64,000 nt of DNA from Sphingobacterium sp. UBA4616 (GCA_002386525.1 DGIS01000005.1:62001-126000), one strand, 5' to 3'. Shown: positions 38,587 to 47,943, numbered from the stretch's first letter. The notes: generated by a model not told the origin, from the letters alone. Made by a program: numbers and translations.

Positions 38587-39705
38587 ATGGCAGAAAAAAA
38601 CAAGAAAAAAGAGCCGAAACACAATACGATTGTGACTAAAGATTCGCTTTCATTTTTTGAAAAATATATCAACAACGCTTCTCCGACAGGATTTGAGTGG
38701 GATGGACAGCGTTTATGGCTGGATTATTTAAAGCCTTATGTCGACGAGACGTTTGTAGACAACTACGGTACTGCCGTGGGTGTAATTAACCCGAAGGCGG
38801 AGTACAAAGTGGTTATAGAGGCTCATGCTGATGAGATTTCTTGGTTTGTCAATTATATAACAAAAGACGGGCTGATCTATGTGATACGCAACGGTGGTTC
38901 GGATCACCAGATAGCACCCTCTAAGCGCGTGAATATTCATACGGAGAACGGTATCGTTAAAGCCGTATTCGGCTGGCCGGCTATTCATACACGTTCGGGC
39001 GAGAAAGAAGAGAACCCTACATTAAAAAATATCTTTTTGGATTGCGGTTGCAGCACCAAAGAGGAGGTCGAAGCATTGGGTATCCATGTCGGTTGTGTGA
39101 TCACCTACGAAGATACATTCTCTATCCTGAATGATCGTTATTATGTCGGACGTGCGATGGACAATAGGGCAGGTGGCTTTATGATCGCTGAGGTGGCACG
39201 CTTGCTAAAAGAGAATAAAAAGAAATTGCCATTTGGATTATATATCGTAAATTCGGTGCAGGAAGAAATTGGTTTACGTGGAGCAGAAATGATTGCAGAC
39301 CGGATTAAACCGAATGTCGCTATCGTTACCGATGTAACGCATGATACGCAGACTCCGATGATTAATAAGATCACGCAGGGGGACCTGTTCTCAGGAAAAG
39401 GCCCGGTATTGTCGTATGCACCAGCAGTGCAGATCAATTTGAATAAGCTGTTGGTGAAGGTTGCTGAAAAGAATAATATTCCTTTCCAGCGTCAGGCTTC
39501 TTCCCGTTTTACTGGAACTGACACGGACGCATTCGCCTATAGTAATGGTGGCGTACCCTCGGCGTTGATTTCTTTGCCACTGCGATATATGCACACGACA
39601 GTAGAGATGGTTCATAAAGAGGATGTCGACAACGTGATCAGACTGATCTATGAAACATTATTGAATATAGAGAATGGTCAAGACTTTAGAACATTTACAA
39701 AGTAG
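38587..39705 (+). CDS. M42 family metallopeptidase (glutamyl aminopeptidase-like)
   Basis: Cytoplasmic two-metal aminopeptidase of 372 residues. Metal ligands are visible: His in EAHADEISW, the bridging Asp in RAMDNRAGG, the catalytic Glu pair in VQEEIGLRG, Asp in VTDVTHDT and His in MHTTVEMVHKED. It cleaves N-terminal residues from short peptides in a dodecameric particle. The Lys-rich N-terminal extension (about 15 residues) is longer than usual. TACTTTTG at 38528-38535 and TTTG-N19-TATTTTG overlap upstream as possible promoter elements. Confidence 0.94.
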   Translation: MAEKNKKKEPKHNTIVTKDSLSFFEKYINNASPTGFEWDGQRLWLDYLKPYVDETFVDNYGTAVGVINPKAEYKVVIEAHADEISWFVNYITKDGLIYVIRNGGSDHQIAPSKRVNIHTENGIVKAVFGWPAIHTRSGEKEENPTLKNIFLDCGCSTKEEVEALGIHVGCVITYEDTFSILNDRYYVGRAMDNRAGGFMIAEVARLLKENKKKLPFGLYIVNSVQEEIGLRGAEMIADRIKPNVAIVTDVTHDTQTPMINKITQGDLFSGKGPVLSYAPAVQINLNKLLVKVAEKNNIPFQRQASSRFTGTDTDAFAYSNGGVPSALISLPLRYMHTTVEMVHKEDVDNVIRLIYETLLNIENGQDFRTFTK

Positions 39706-39750
39706 AATAAAGTAGAATTTAGAATATATTAACTTATCATTAGAATTATT

Positions 39751-40092
39751 ATGGAAAATAACCAAAATCAAAACGAATTGAGCATCGAGTTGACAGAAGA
39801 AGTAGCAGAAGGAATCTACTCAAATCTTGCGATTATCACTCACTCTAATACTGAATTTGTGGTTGACTTTATCCGTGTGATGCCAGGAGTGCCAAAAGCA
39901 AAAGTGAAATCAAGAATCGTTTTGACTCCGGAGCATGCTAAACGCTTGTTAGGTGCATTGGTTGATAACGTGAATCGTTTCGAGGCGTTGAACGGTCCGA
40001 TTAAAATGGATGTAGGCGCTGCTGAACAACCTCAACAAGGTGGTGACCCTACTGTAGCATTTCCTTTCGGAACTCCACAAGGTCAAGCATAG
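39751..40092 (+). CDS. DUF3467 family protein
   Basis: 113-residue protein matching the DUF3467 pattern: ELTEEVAEGIYSNLAIITHS, FVVDFIRVMPG and RIVLTPEHAKRLLGALVDN. The C-terminus is Gln/Gly/Pro-rich (AAEQPQQGGDPTVAFPFG). The family is widespread and small, of unknown function, probably cytoplasmic. It lies 45 bp after the M42 gene and is followed by a terminator, so the two form a short operon. Confidence 0.92.
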   Translation: MENNQNQNELSIELTEEVAEGIYSNLAIITHSNTEFVVDFIRVMPGVPKAKVKSRIVLTPEHAKRLLGALVDNVNRFEALNGPIKMDVGAAEQPQQGGDPTVAFPFGTPQGQA

Positions 40093-40117
40093 TTGATAAA
40101 AACTATCCCTGAGATAT

Positions 40118-40152
40118 AAAAAGCGTCAATGATCCCATTGACGCTTTTTTTT
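40118..40152 (+). terminator. Terminator of the M42-DUF3467 operon
   Basis: 14-bp stem aaaaagcgtcaatg/cattgacgcttttt with loop atcc and a T-run. Confidence 0.92.
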
Positions 40153-40367
40153 GTCCTTAATTTAACAATTAGTGTTGTTTCGCCTTTAAGAACGGGCTTC
40201 AAAATGTACTATAGCAACGTTTTATCGCATTTTCTGAAATCCTATCGTACCTAATCTTTTCGGATTTTCTCCATATAAACGAACTTATGTACTCAAAAGT
40301 TGTTATCTATGGATGCTGGCCCTTTTAGTGCATGCTACATACCCGGTATATTACCTATGGATAGCCC

Positions 40368-40398
40368 TTGTACCAGGCCTTTACTTTTACTAAATTTA
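40368..40398 (+). promoter_or_regulatory. Promoter of the GNAT-nitrilase gene
   Basis: TTG (40368-40370), 20 nt, then TAAATTTA (40391-40398), close to TTTG-N19-21-TAnnTTTG. A good AAGGAG Shine-Dalgarno site lies at 40416-40421, just before the ATG. The rest of the 274-bp gap from 40153 shows nothing else. Confidence 0.5.
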
Positions 40399-40426
40399 GA
40401 TAACTAATTTCAAAAAGGAGAATTAT

Positions 40427-41935
40427 ATGGATATTCAAGTGCGGAACTTGACAAAGAAGGATTATGTTGATTTGAAAAAATCGATGGAACAGGCATATGA
40501 TGGTGTAGGTGAAACCTGGTCGAAAGAAAATATTCAAGACCTGATCGATTTATTTCCAGAAGGACAATTATGTGTGGAGATTGATGGGCATGTTGTCGCT
40601 TGTGCCCTGTCCATTATTCTGAATTCAAAAAAGAATAATATCTACGATAGCTATTATGAGATTATTGATAATGGCAAGTTTACCAAGCATAGTGATGATG
40701 GGGATACCCTCTATGGGATAGAAGTGTTTGTGCATCCCAGTCATCGGGCTCTTCGACTTGGACGCCGGCTTTATGATGCACGTAAGGAGCTGTGCGAACA
40801 GATGAACCTCAAAGGTATCATTGCTGGCGGTCGGATACCCAATTACCATAATTATGCAGAAAAAATGAGTCCGCGGGTGTATATTGAAAAGGTCAAACGC
40901 AAAGAAATTTTTGACCCCACTTTAACGTTTCAACTTTCAAATGATTTTCACGTCAAGAAAATCCTCAAACATTATCTACCTGAAGATGCTGAATCGATGG
41001 AGTTTGCTACGCTCCTCGAGTGGAACAATATTTATTATGAGGCCGAGACGCGATCGATTTCGACGACAAAGCAAACCATCCGTCTGGGGTTGGTGCAATG
41101 GCAGATGCGTTTATTTGATAATCTTGATGCATTTTACGATCAGATTGAATTCTTTGTGGATACAGTAAGTGATTATGGAACCGATTTTATTATGTTTCCC
41201 GAGTTTTTTAATACGCCGCTCATGAGCCCGTACAACGATCTTCCGGAACGTTTGGCAATGGAAAGGCTTGCGCAGCACACTGCGGAGATTATTGATCGCA
41301 TACAGCAATTTGCCGTATCCTATAACGTTAACATTATTGCAGGCTCTATGCCTTTGGTAGAAAATAAAAAGCTCTACAATGTTTCTTACCTCTGCCATCG
41401 CAATGGTAAACTGGATCAGTTTAAGAAAATTCATATTACACCGAACGAATTTAAATACTATGGTATGGTCGGGGGGAGTGAAGTGAAGGTTTTTGATACC
41501 GACTGTGGTAAGGTAGGGCTATTAATCTGCTACGATGTCGAATTCCCTGAGTTGAGCCGAATCTTGGCAGACCAGGGCATGCAGATTCTCTTTGTTCCCT
41601 TTATGACCGATACACAAAATGGTTATATTCGTGTGCGTACCTGTGCGCAGGCCAGAGCGATAGAAAATGAATGTTACGTAGCTATCGCTGGTTCTGTGGG
41701 CAATTTGCCGCGTGTGAACAATATGGATATTCAATATTCGCAGTCTGCTGTCTTTACGCCTTCAGACTTTGCCTTTCCAAATAATGCTATTAAAGCGGAG
41801 GCAACCCCAAATGCCGAAATGGTACTGATCGCCGACGTTGATCTGTATGCGCTTCGGGATCTACATGAATATGGTACCGTTAAAATCAAGAAGGATCGGC
41901 GTAAGGATCTATATGAAGTAAAACTTTTAAAGTAA
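40427..41935 (+). CDS. GNAT acetyltransferase / carbon-nitrogen hydrolase fusion
   Basis: 502-residue two-domain protein. Residues 1-~150 are a GNAT N-acetyltransferase-like domain (GIEVFVHPSHRALRLGRRLY is the acetyl-CoA loop). Residues ~215-490 are a nitrilase-superfamily amidohydrolase (VRLGLVQWQMRL-type start). The catalytic triad is visible: Glu259 in FPEFF, Lys in QFKKIHITP and Cys368 in LLICYDVEFPE. The fusion occurs in several phyla; substrates are not established. The order suggests acylation of and amide hydrolysis on one small metabolite, which is inference. Followed 29 bp later by an M13 peptidase gene. Confidence 0.92.
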   Translation: MDIQVRNLTKKDYVDLKKSMEQAYDGVGETWSKENIQDLIDLFPEGQLCVEIDGHVVACALSIILNSKKNNIYDSYYEIIDNGKFTKHSDDGDTLYGIEVFVHPSHRALRLGRRLYDARKELCEQMNLKGIIAGGRIPNYHNYAEKMSPRVYIEKVKRKEIFDPTLTFQLSNDFHVKKILKHYLPEDAESMEFATLLEWNNIYYEAETRSISTTKQTIRLGLVQWQMRLFDNLDAFYDQIEFFVDTVSDYGTDFIMFPEFFNTPLMSPYNDLPERLAMERLAQHTAEIIDRIQQFAVSYNVNIIAGSMPLVENKKLYNVSYLCHRNGKLDQFKKIHITPNEFKYYGMVGGSEVKVFDTDCGKVGLLICYDVEFPELSRILADQGMQILFVPFMTDTQNGYIRVRTCAQARAIENECYVAIAGSVGNLPRVNNMDIQYSQSAVFTPSDFAFPNNAIKAEATPNAEMVLIADVDLYALRDLHEYGTVKIKKDRRKDLYEVKLLK

Positions 41936-41964
41936 TTTTATATATGCTTTTAATTTAATAAAAT

Positions 41965-44007
41965 ATGATACAAAAAGTCAAGTGGGGAACGCTGTCGATC
42001 GTTTTCATGATGATGTCATGTCAGTCAAATAAGAAAAGCGATACGGCTCAAGAGGTCCGGACCAGTTTTTTTGACGTTTCGGGAATGGATACCACGGTGC
42101 ATCCAGGGGATAATTTTTTTGAGTATGCGAATGGAGCCTGGATGAAAAATACCCAGATCCCGGCATCAGAAACAGGATGGGGGTCATTTTACATTCTTGA
42201 GAATGAAAATTTGGAGAAGCTCAGATCTGTTTTGGAAAACGCTGCAAAATCAGCTGACAAGAAGGGATCCGATCAGCAAAAGGCAGGCGATTTCTATGCC
42301 AGTGGCATGGATACCGTGACCATCGACAAATTGGGAGCAAAGCCGATCGAAGGAGCAATCCAGAAAATCAATGCTTTGAAAAGCATCGAGGAACTGATCG
42401 CTTATGCTGCAGATGGATTTAAGGAGGGTGATGGAGACCTCTTTACATTTTATGTCGCTGCGGATGATCGGATCAGTACGAAAAATGCATTGCAATTTTT
42501 TCAGGGCGGACTTAATCTACCTGAAGCAAGTTATTACCTCGATCAGGATGATAAAGCAAAGAAAATCAGAAAGGCTTATGTGGCCTATCTGGTTAAATTG
42601 TTTGGATTGATCGGAGAGGGAGCCAGCGCACAAAGATTGGCAGAGGAAGTACTTCAACTGGAAACCGCTATAGCCAAATCTCATGCGACTCCGGTAGAAT
42701 TGCGTGATCCCGTTAAAAATTATCATAAATTTGCGGTGCAGGATTTCCAAAAACAGACGCCAAATCTTAATTGGAAGGATATCCTAAGTCGTTTGGATAT
42801 CAAAACCGATACCATGCTCGTGCAGCAACCTAAGTTCTATCTTGCTTTAAATAATCTGTTGAAATCACAATCGCTAGCGACCTGGAAGACAAAGCTCAAA
42901 GCAGATTTAGCAAATGCATCGGCTAACGCTTTGAGCAAGGAATTTCGGGAAGCTAAATTTGAGTTGTTTGGAAAAATATTGAATGGTCAGCAGCAGGAGA
43001 AAGAACGCTGGAAATTAATGGTGAGCTCCGCAGATCAAAACTTGGGGGAGATTGTCGGAAAGTTATATGTGGATGAATATTTCAAACCTGAAGCAAAGAA
43101 ACGAATGCTTGAACTGGTCGACAACCTACAAAAGGTGTATAAAAGCCGCATCGAGAAATTAGACTGGATGACACCGGAGACCAAGAAGAAAGCAATCGAA
43201 AAATTGGAGGCTTTCACCAAGAAAATCGGTTATCCTGAAAAGTGGAAAGATTATAAGGACGTGGAAGTGTCCAAAGATGCCTACTATGCCAATTTACAGT
43301 CTGCAGCCAAGCATGCTTATAAAGAAATGGTAGAAAAAATCGGTAAACCGGTTGACAAGTCGGAATGGCTGATGACAACACCTACGGTAAATGCATACTA
43401 TAATCCGCCTTACAACGAAATTGTATTTCCAGCCGGGATATTGCAATTTCCATTTTTTGATGTGAACGCAGACGACGCCATAAATTATGGCGCTATTGGC
43501 GCCGTTATCGGTCACGAGATGACCCACGGCTTTGATGATCAGGGACGTCAATATGATAAAGATGGTAATTTGACAGATTGGTGGACTGCGGTCGATGCAA
43601 AGCAGTTTACAGAAAGGGCCAATCAGGTAGCAAAGTTATATAGTAGTTTCACATTGTTGGACAATCAACATGTGAATGGTGAGCTCACGTTGGGCGAAAA
43701 TCTCGCTGATATCGGAGGACTCAATATTGCCTATGACGCCTTTAAATTGACCAAGCAAGGGCAGGGGCAAGAGAAAATCGATGGTTTTACACCGGATCAA
43801 CGTTTCTTCCTGAGTTTCGCGCAGGTGTGGCGCGTAAAGAGTAGCGATGAAAGAATGCGTTTGCGTTTAAAAGTCGATCCGCATAGCCCCGAACAATTTC
43901 GCGTGAATGGCCCAGTGTATAATATGGAGGCTTTCTATAAGGCATTTAATATACAGCCCAAGGCAAAAATGTATGTGGCACCCGAGAAGAGAGTTTTGGT
44001 TTGGTAA
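41965..44007 (+). CDS. M13 family zinc metallopeptidase lipoprotein (neprilysin-like)
   Basis: 680-residue endopeptidase. Lipoprotein signal with Cys19 (FMMMSC), so it is membrane-anchored in the periplasm or at the outer membrane. The zinc site is HEMTH (His517, His521), with the third ligand and Asp in GENLADIGG. The substrate-binding NAYYNPPYNEIVFPAGI precedes it. The C-terminus MYVAPEKRVLVW is close to the family's CxxW end but lacks Cys. It degrades oligopeptides of under about 40 residues. Probably co-transcribed with the GNAT-nitrilase gene. Confidence 0.95.
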   Translation: MIQKVKWGTLSIVFMMMSCQSNKKSDTAQEVRTSFFDVSGMDTTVHPGDNFFEYANGAWMKNTQIPASETGWGSFYILENENLEKLRSVLENAAKSADKKGSDQQKAGDFYASGMDTVTIDKLGAKPIEGAIQKINALKSIEELIAYAADGFKEGDGDLFTFYVAADDRISTKNALQFFQGGLNLPEASYYLDQDDKAKKIRKAYVAYLVKLFGLIGEGASAQRLAEEVLQLETAIAKSHATPVELRDPVKNYHKFAVQDFQKQTPNLNWKDILSRLDIKTDTMLVQQPKFYLALNNLLKSQSLATWKTKLKADLANASANALSKEFREAKFELFGKILNGQQQEKERWKLMVSSADQNLGEIVGKLYVDEYFKPEAKKRMLELVDNLQKVYKSRIEKLDWMTPETKKKAIEKLEAFTKKIGYPEKWKDYKDVEVSKDAYYANLQSAAKHAYKEMVEKIGKPVDKSEWLMTTPTVNAYYNPPYNEIVFPAGILQFPFFDVNADDAINYGAIGAVIGHEMTHGFDDQGRQYDKDGNLTDWWTAVDAKQFTERANQVAKLYSSFTLLDNQHVNGELTLGENLADIGGLNIAYDAFKLTKQGQGQEKIDGFTPDQRFFLSFAQVWRVKSSDERMRLRLKVDPHSPEQFRVNGPVYNMEAFYKAFNIQPKAKMYVAPEKRVLVW

Positions 44008-44022
44008 TAACTTTTGGGCACG

Positions 44023-44060
44023 AATGGTATTGTCTTGATGCTGGTTAGGGCAATACTATT
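44023..44060 (+). terminator. Hairpin after the M13 gene (weak terminator candidate)
   Basis: A 12-bp stem with G-U pairs (aatggtattgtc/ggcaatactatt) and a 14-nt loop, 15 bp after the stop codon. There is no T-run behind it. Confidence 0.35.
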
Positions 44061-44102
44061 CACAAAATAACGTTTAACTAGAAATGAAAATGTAAATTTG
44101 TC

Positions 44103-44133
44103 TTTGAATTATGATAAAAACTGATTACTTTTG
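44103..44133 (+). promoter_or_regulatory. Promoter of rplU-rpmA
   Basis: TTTG (44103-44106), exactly 19 nt, then TACTTTTG (44126-44133), a perfect match to TTTG-N19-TAnnTTTG. It lies 34 bp before the rplU start. Confidence 0.8.
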
Positions 44134-44167
44134 CCCTTCATTTAATAACACATTTAATTAATTAACA

Positions 44168-44479
44168 ATGTACGCAATAGTAAATATAGCAGGACAGCAA
44201 TTTAAAGTTGCAAAAGACCAGTTCCTTTTTGTACACCGTTTACAAGGAGATGAAGGCGCTAGTATTGAATTTGACAATGTATTGTTAGCAGAAGACGGTG
44301 GTAAATTTACCATTGGTACACCTAGCGTTGCTGGTGCAAAAGTTTCGGCTAAAATTTTGTCTCATTTAAAAGGCGATAAAGTTATCGTTTTCAAGAAAAA
44401 ACGTCGTAAAGGCTACAAAAAGAAAAACGGTCACCGTCAACAATTTTCTAAAATCCAGATCACTGGTATTACGTTATAA
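44168..44479 (+). CDS. rplU: 50S ribosomal protein L21
   Basis: 103-residue large-subunit protein that binds 23S rRNA. The start [18 protein letters not shown] and the Lys/Arg-rich loop [16 protein letters not shown] near the C-terminus are the L21 signature. Normal length. It forms the conserved pair with rpmA, 44 bp downstream. Confidence 0.98.
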   Translation: MYAIVNIAGQQFKVAKDQFLFVHRLQGDEGASIEFDNVLLAEDGGKFTIGTPSVAGAKVSAKILSHLKGDKVIVFKKKRRKGYKKKNGHRQQFSKIQITGITL

Positions 44480-44523
44480 TTGAATTTTTAATCAGACAAA
44501 CAGTCTTAAATTAAGATAAAGAA

Positions 44524-44787
44524 ATGGCACACAAAAAAGGTGCGGGTAGTTCGAAGAACGGCCGTGAGTCACATAGCAAGCGTTTAGGTATCAAAATCTT
44601 CGGTGGTCAACAAGCAATCGCTGGTAACATCATCGTACGCCAACGCGGTACACAACACAATCCTGACACAAATGTTGGTATTGGTAAAGACCACACATTG
44701 TTCGCTTTAGTAGACGGTAAAGTAGTTTTCCGTAAAAAAGCTAACAATAAATCTTATGTATCTGTAGTTCCTACAGAACAAGCATAA
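44524..44787 (+). CDS. rpmA: 50S ribosomal protein L27
   Basis: 87-residue ribosomal protein near the peptidyl-transferase centre. It begins [20 protein letters not shown], the classical L27 N-terminus with no cleavable extension, and continues with [20 protein letters not shown]. Cotranscribed with rplU and followed by a terminator. Confidence 0.98.
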   Translation: MAHKKGAGSSKNGRESHSKRLGIKIFGGQQAIAGNIIVRQRGTQHNPDTNVGIGKDHTLFALVDGKVVFRKKANNKSYVSVVPTEQA

Positions 44788-44807
44788 GGTTTTGCAACAA
44801 TATTTAA

Positions 44808-44838
44808 GAGGCATCAAGAAATTGATGCCTTTTTTTTA
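44808..44838 (+). terminator. Terminator of rplU-rpmA
   Basis: 9-bp stem aggcatcaa/ttgatgcct with a 4-nt loop and eight T residues. Confidence 0.92.
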
Positions 44839-45289
44839 CTACTTATCTGCTTTTCCCTTATGCCAGCGGCCACACCTGGCCACCTCGGAAGCTGTTGCAA
44901 TAGCGCACTAACACCATCTTAAAAAGTTTGGTTGCAGCACACTACTGTTTAAAAGTCTCATCCCACTGTACTCAATTTGTTAGGCTTGATAATGAACTGT
45001 TTAAGGTTTTAAACAGATTTAAATTGTTATTTTCTGTTAAATGTAACTGCTTTGGTACAATTTTTATAAAATATTAGTGTTTCTAAAATAAACACCAATT
45101 GATGAAATATCGACAGAGACGGAATAGGACTTTCCAGGCAGCAGCAGCGACGCCCGCTTGGTTTGTATATCTGTACACGATGTGCGCGTGTAGACGAGAT
45201 GATTTAGATATTTTATGCCTATAAAAGAGCGAAATGTGATGGATTCATGTGTCCATATCATGCAAAAAAGAACGAATAAATACTTACAT
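44839..45289. other. 451-bp intergenic region without a supported gene
   Basis: Holds no convincing coding frame. A 25-codon in-frame extension of the next gene to a non-preferred start lies at its end. A short hairpin-like stretch (tacacg...cgtgta, near 45174-45190) is present. No clear promoter pair was recognised. Confidence 0.45.
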
Positions 45290-46033
45290 ATGAAATACAA
45301 TAAGTTGGGATATGCTATGTGCGCTGGATTATTTGCCTGTTCATTCTATTCCTGTAGTTCCATTTATATGCCCAATGTGCCATCCGCGCCAATGTTTACA
45401 GAAGCGGGGGAAGTATATGTGTCGGGTAATATTAATACCAAAGCCAATGTATCGGCAAACCTCGGTGTAGCTGTCACTGATCACGTGGCGGTGATTGCCA
45501 ATGGTTCCTATGTAGATAGTAGATCCAATATCAAAGACTATGCGCAAAAGATGGGAGAGGCAGGAATAGGCTATTATACACGGTTTGGTCGTAAAAATAA
45601 TCGCGTATTTGAGGTTTATGGCGGTTATGGGGTGGGAAATACAAGTGTAATCGATAAGCGTTCATCGACAATGGGACAAGCAATTGTGGAAACGAAGGAC
45701 ATGGATTTTGACAAAGTGTTTGTACAGGTCAACTTTTCATCGGAAAAAAAGGATGCCCTGAAACTATTTGGTAACCGGCATGACATCGATTATGGTACCA
45801 TCATCCGTCTGAGCAATATGCGCATGAAAAATTTTGCGATCGATGGCCTTCCGGCAGAAAAAGAGGAAAATATGCTGGTAGAACCTGTATTTTATACCCG
45901 GATGGGGCTTGGAAAAGGGTGGAAGCTGCAGTATACAAATGGTATGGTTTTCGGTCTCAAAAGTAATACCTATTTAAAAGCAGGATATCCATTGTTTACG
46001 TTGGGAGTTTTATATAAATTTGGAGGAAAATAG
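45290..46033 (+). CDS. Outer-membrane beta-barrel-like lipoprotein, unknown function
   Basis: 247 residues from ATG 45290, preferred over longer starts because it gives a direct lipoprotein signal (GLFACSFYSC, Cys about residue 22). The mature part contains regular alternating beta strands with aromatic ends (GIGYYTRFGRKNNRVFEVYG, VFVQVNFSSEK, VLYKFGGK at the C-terminus), resembling a small outer-membrane beta-barrel. Not assigned to a family. Followed 5 bp later by another lipoprotein gene; the two probably act together. Confidence 0.72.
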   Translation: MKYNKLGYAMCAGLFACSFYSCSSIYMPNVPSAPMFTEAGEVYVSGNINTKANVSANLGVAVTDHVAVIANGSYVDSRSNIKDYAQKMGEAGIGYYTRFGRKNNRVFEVYGGYGVGNTSVIDKRSSTMGQAIVETKDMDFDKVFVQVNFSSEKKDALKLFGNRHDIDYGTIIRLSNMRMKNFAIDGLPAEKEENMLVEPVFYTRMGLGKGWKLQYTNGMVFGLKSNTYLKAGYPLFTLGVLYKFGGK

Positions 46034-46038
46034 CGGCT

Positions 46039-46629
46039 ATGAACAAGAAAATATTATTGGCGTTTTTTGTAGTGCTGGGTTTTTTTATTTCCGGCTGTGG
46101 AGTAAATCGACAAAAAGCGCAGATCGAGAACTTAGCGAAATGTAAGTTCGATGTAGAATCAGTGGATAGTATCCGGTTGGCAGGCACATCCCTGCAACGA
46201 CTGATCAGAAATAATCAGATTGACTTAGGAGCCGCGCCAAGCTTAGCATTGGCGTATTTGCGGAAGGATATCCCCTTAGACGCCGTAATCCGGCTTAAAA
46301 TAGATAATCCAACGCTTAAGAAAGCGTCCATTAATAAATTTCAATATATCATTCTTTACGGTGGGCAGCAGCTTGTTGAAGGTATTGTCAATCAGTCCTT
46401 ACAAATAGAACCCGGAGAATCTACGGTCGCTAATGTACGTATAGCAACCAACATCTACGATTTGTTGAAAAATTCGGATCTACAGGATTTTTTAATGTCA
46501 AGCGATGAAAATAAAAAAGGAATATTCACGTTAAAAGTGAAACCTTCAATCAATATCGCCGGTCAATCTGTTTTCTATCCAGGTTATATTACCATAGATA
46601 AAGCGGTAAGCCGCAAGATCCTGCTTTAG
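46039..46629 (+). CDS. LEA14-like lipoprotein
   Basis: 196-residue lipoprotein with signal and lipobox FISGC (Cys20). The mature domain resembles the LEA type-2/WHy fold: beta-sandwich strands with PLDAVIRLKIDNPTLKKASI (the typical 'xxNPN' region) and IEPGESTVANVRIATNIYDL. Such proteins occur in the envelope of Bacteroidota with unknown roles, perhaps in stress or in binding partner lipoproteins. Overlaps in expression with the preceding gene (5-bp gap). Confidence 0.72.
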   Translation: MNKKILLAFFVVLGFFISGCGVNRQKAQIENLAKCKFDVESVDSIRLAGTSLQRLIRNNQIDLGAAPSLALAYLRKDIPLDAVIRLKIDNPTLKKASINKFQYIILYGGQQLVEGIVNQSLQIEPGESTVANVRIATNIYDLLKNSDLQDFLMSSDENKKGIFTLKVKPSINIAGQSVFYPGYITIDKAVSRKILL

Positions 46630-46655
46630 CGTATAAGCGTAAGCGGCTAGATAAT

Positions 46656-46687
46656 AGGGTTTTTCATGGAAGTGGAAAACCTTTTTT
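46656..46687 (+). terminator. Terminator of the lipoprotein pair
   Basis: 8-bp stem ggtttttc/ggaaaacc (one U-G pair) with an 8-nt loop, then tttttt. Confidence 0.75.
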
Positions 46688-46947
46688 GTTTATTCGGCGG
46701 GCAAAGGATTGGTCAGAGGCAGTTTACCAACTGCTTTCAAAACTGTGGGCCTTGTTGACATGGGGAAGATTTTAGGAGCTGATTTTTCAATTGTTGCGAT
46801 TTTTGGACGGTGGTATGTGATTTTGCTAAACCGTTATTATAAATGGACTATTATGTGAAGAATTAAACTGTAATAAAAAAGTTATAGTGTCAAAGTGTAA
46901 AGTATACACCTTATTTTATATTTTAGTCCTTAATTACAAACCTAAAT
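46688..46947. other. 260-bp intergenic region before the sugar-oxidation cluster
   Basis: AT-rich upstream region. TATATTTTAG near 46917-46926 resembles a -7 box, but no -33 box is seen at the usual spacing. No coding frame is supported. Confidence 0.4.
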
Positions 46948-47916
46948 ATGTTTAAAAAAATCTTTATTCCTGTTTTATTATTTACTGGCGTACATGCTAT
47001 GGCACAAAAGGCCTTCGAGCCATACGAGCAGTCTATTGAAGGAACTAATTTGACATTCAAAATGCTCGCCATCCCTGGCGGTAATTTTACAATGGGAAGC
47101 ACGAGTGGAGGTAAGGAGGATGAAAAACCTGCGCATGAGGTTAAGTTGGATCCGTTTTGGATGGGTCAGTATGAAGTAACATGGGATCTGTTTGAGCCAT
47201 TTCTCTATAAAGACTATGAGATTGCAAAGAGCAAGGACGGACAAGTAACCAAAGAAATCGATGCTGTTACCCGACCGACCAAACCGTATTTGGATATGAC
47301 TTTTGGTTTTGGGAAAGAAGGACATCCAGCCTTGGCAATGACCCATTACAATGCTATCCAATTCTGTAAATGGCTATATGTGCGCACCGGGGTGTTTTAT
47401 CGTTTGCCCACAGAGGCGGAGTGGGAGTATGCTGCCAGAGCAGGTTCCAAGACAGCGTATTTTTTCGGTGATCAAGCAACACAACTAGCAGATTACGCTT
47501 GGTTTAAAGAAAATGCGGAAGAGAAAACGCATGTTGTCGGACAAAAGAAGCCGAACCCCTGGGGTCTTTATGATATTTATGGCAATGTAGCCGAGTGGAC
47601 TTACGACCAATATAAAGCCGATAGCTACAGCGAAGGTACGGGAAAGGTGTTGACCAACCCGGTAGTGGTACCAACTACCCTCTATCCACACGTTGTCCGT
47701 GGTGGTGCATTCGATAGCGCTGCTGATGACCTTCGTTCGGCGGCTCGTGGAGCATCAGATCCAGTATGGAAGCAACTGGACCCGCAAGTACCAAAAAGTA
47801 ACTGGTGGTTTCCAGAAGCACCTTTCGTCGGACTGAGATTGGTAAGACCAGCTACTCCGCCTAGCCATGAGGAGATTATGGCGTATTATGATAAAAAACC
47901 AATTAAAGATTTTTAA
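46948..47916 (+). CDS. Formylglycine-generating-enzyme-fold protein (SUMF1-like), exported
   Basis: 322-residue protein with a signal peptide (MFKKIFIPVLLFTGVHAMAQ) and the FGE/SUMF1 sulfatase-modifying fold: PGGNFTMGS, YEVTWDLFEPF, CKWLYVRTG, RLPTEAEWEYAARAG, NPWGLYDIYGNVAEWT, VVRGGAFDS and FVGLRLVR. True FGEs carry two copper-binding Cys near the C-terminus (after RGG-S/F). Here the only Cys is in QFCKWL and the active-site Cys are absent, so formylglycine synthesis is unlikely. First gene of the cluster; it may instead bind a carbohydrate or a partner enzyme. No sulfatase gene is nearby. Confidence 0.9.
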   Translation: MFKKIFIPVLLFTGVHAMAQKAFEPYEQSIEGTNLTFKMLAIPGGNFTMGSTSGGKEDEKPAHEVKLDPFWMGQYEVTWDLFEPFLYKDYEIAKSKDGQVTKEIDAVTRPTKPYLDMTFGFGKEGHPALAMTHYNAIQFCKWLYVRTGVFYRLPTEAEWEYAARAGSKTAYFFGDQATQLADYAWFKENAEEKTHVVGQKKPNPWGLYDIYGNVAEWTYDQYKADSYSEGTGKVLTNPVVVPTTLYPHVVRGGAFDSAADDLRSAARGASDPVWKQLDPQVPKSNWWFPEAPFVGLRLVRPATPPSHEEIMAYYDKKPIKDF

Positions 47917-47943
47917 AAATAAAATAATCAATATAAAACTGTT

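Noticed and set aside
46948..47916. Active sulfatase-modifying enzyme
   Set aside because: The catalytic Cys pair is absent and no sulfatase gene is nearby.
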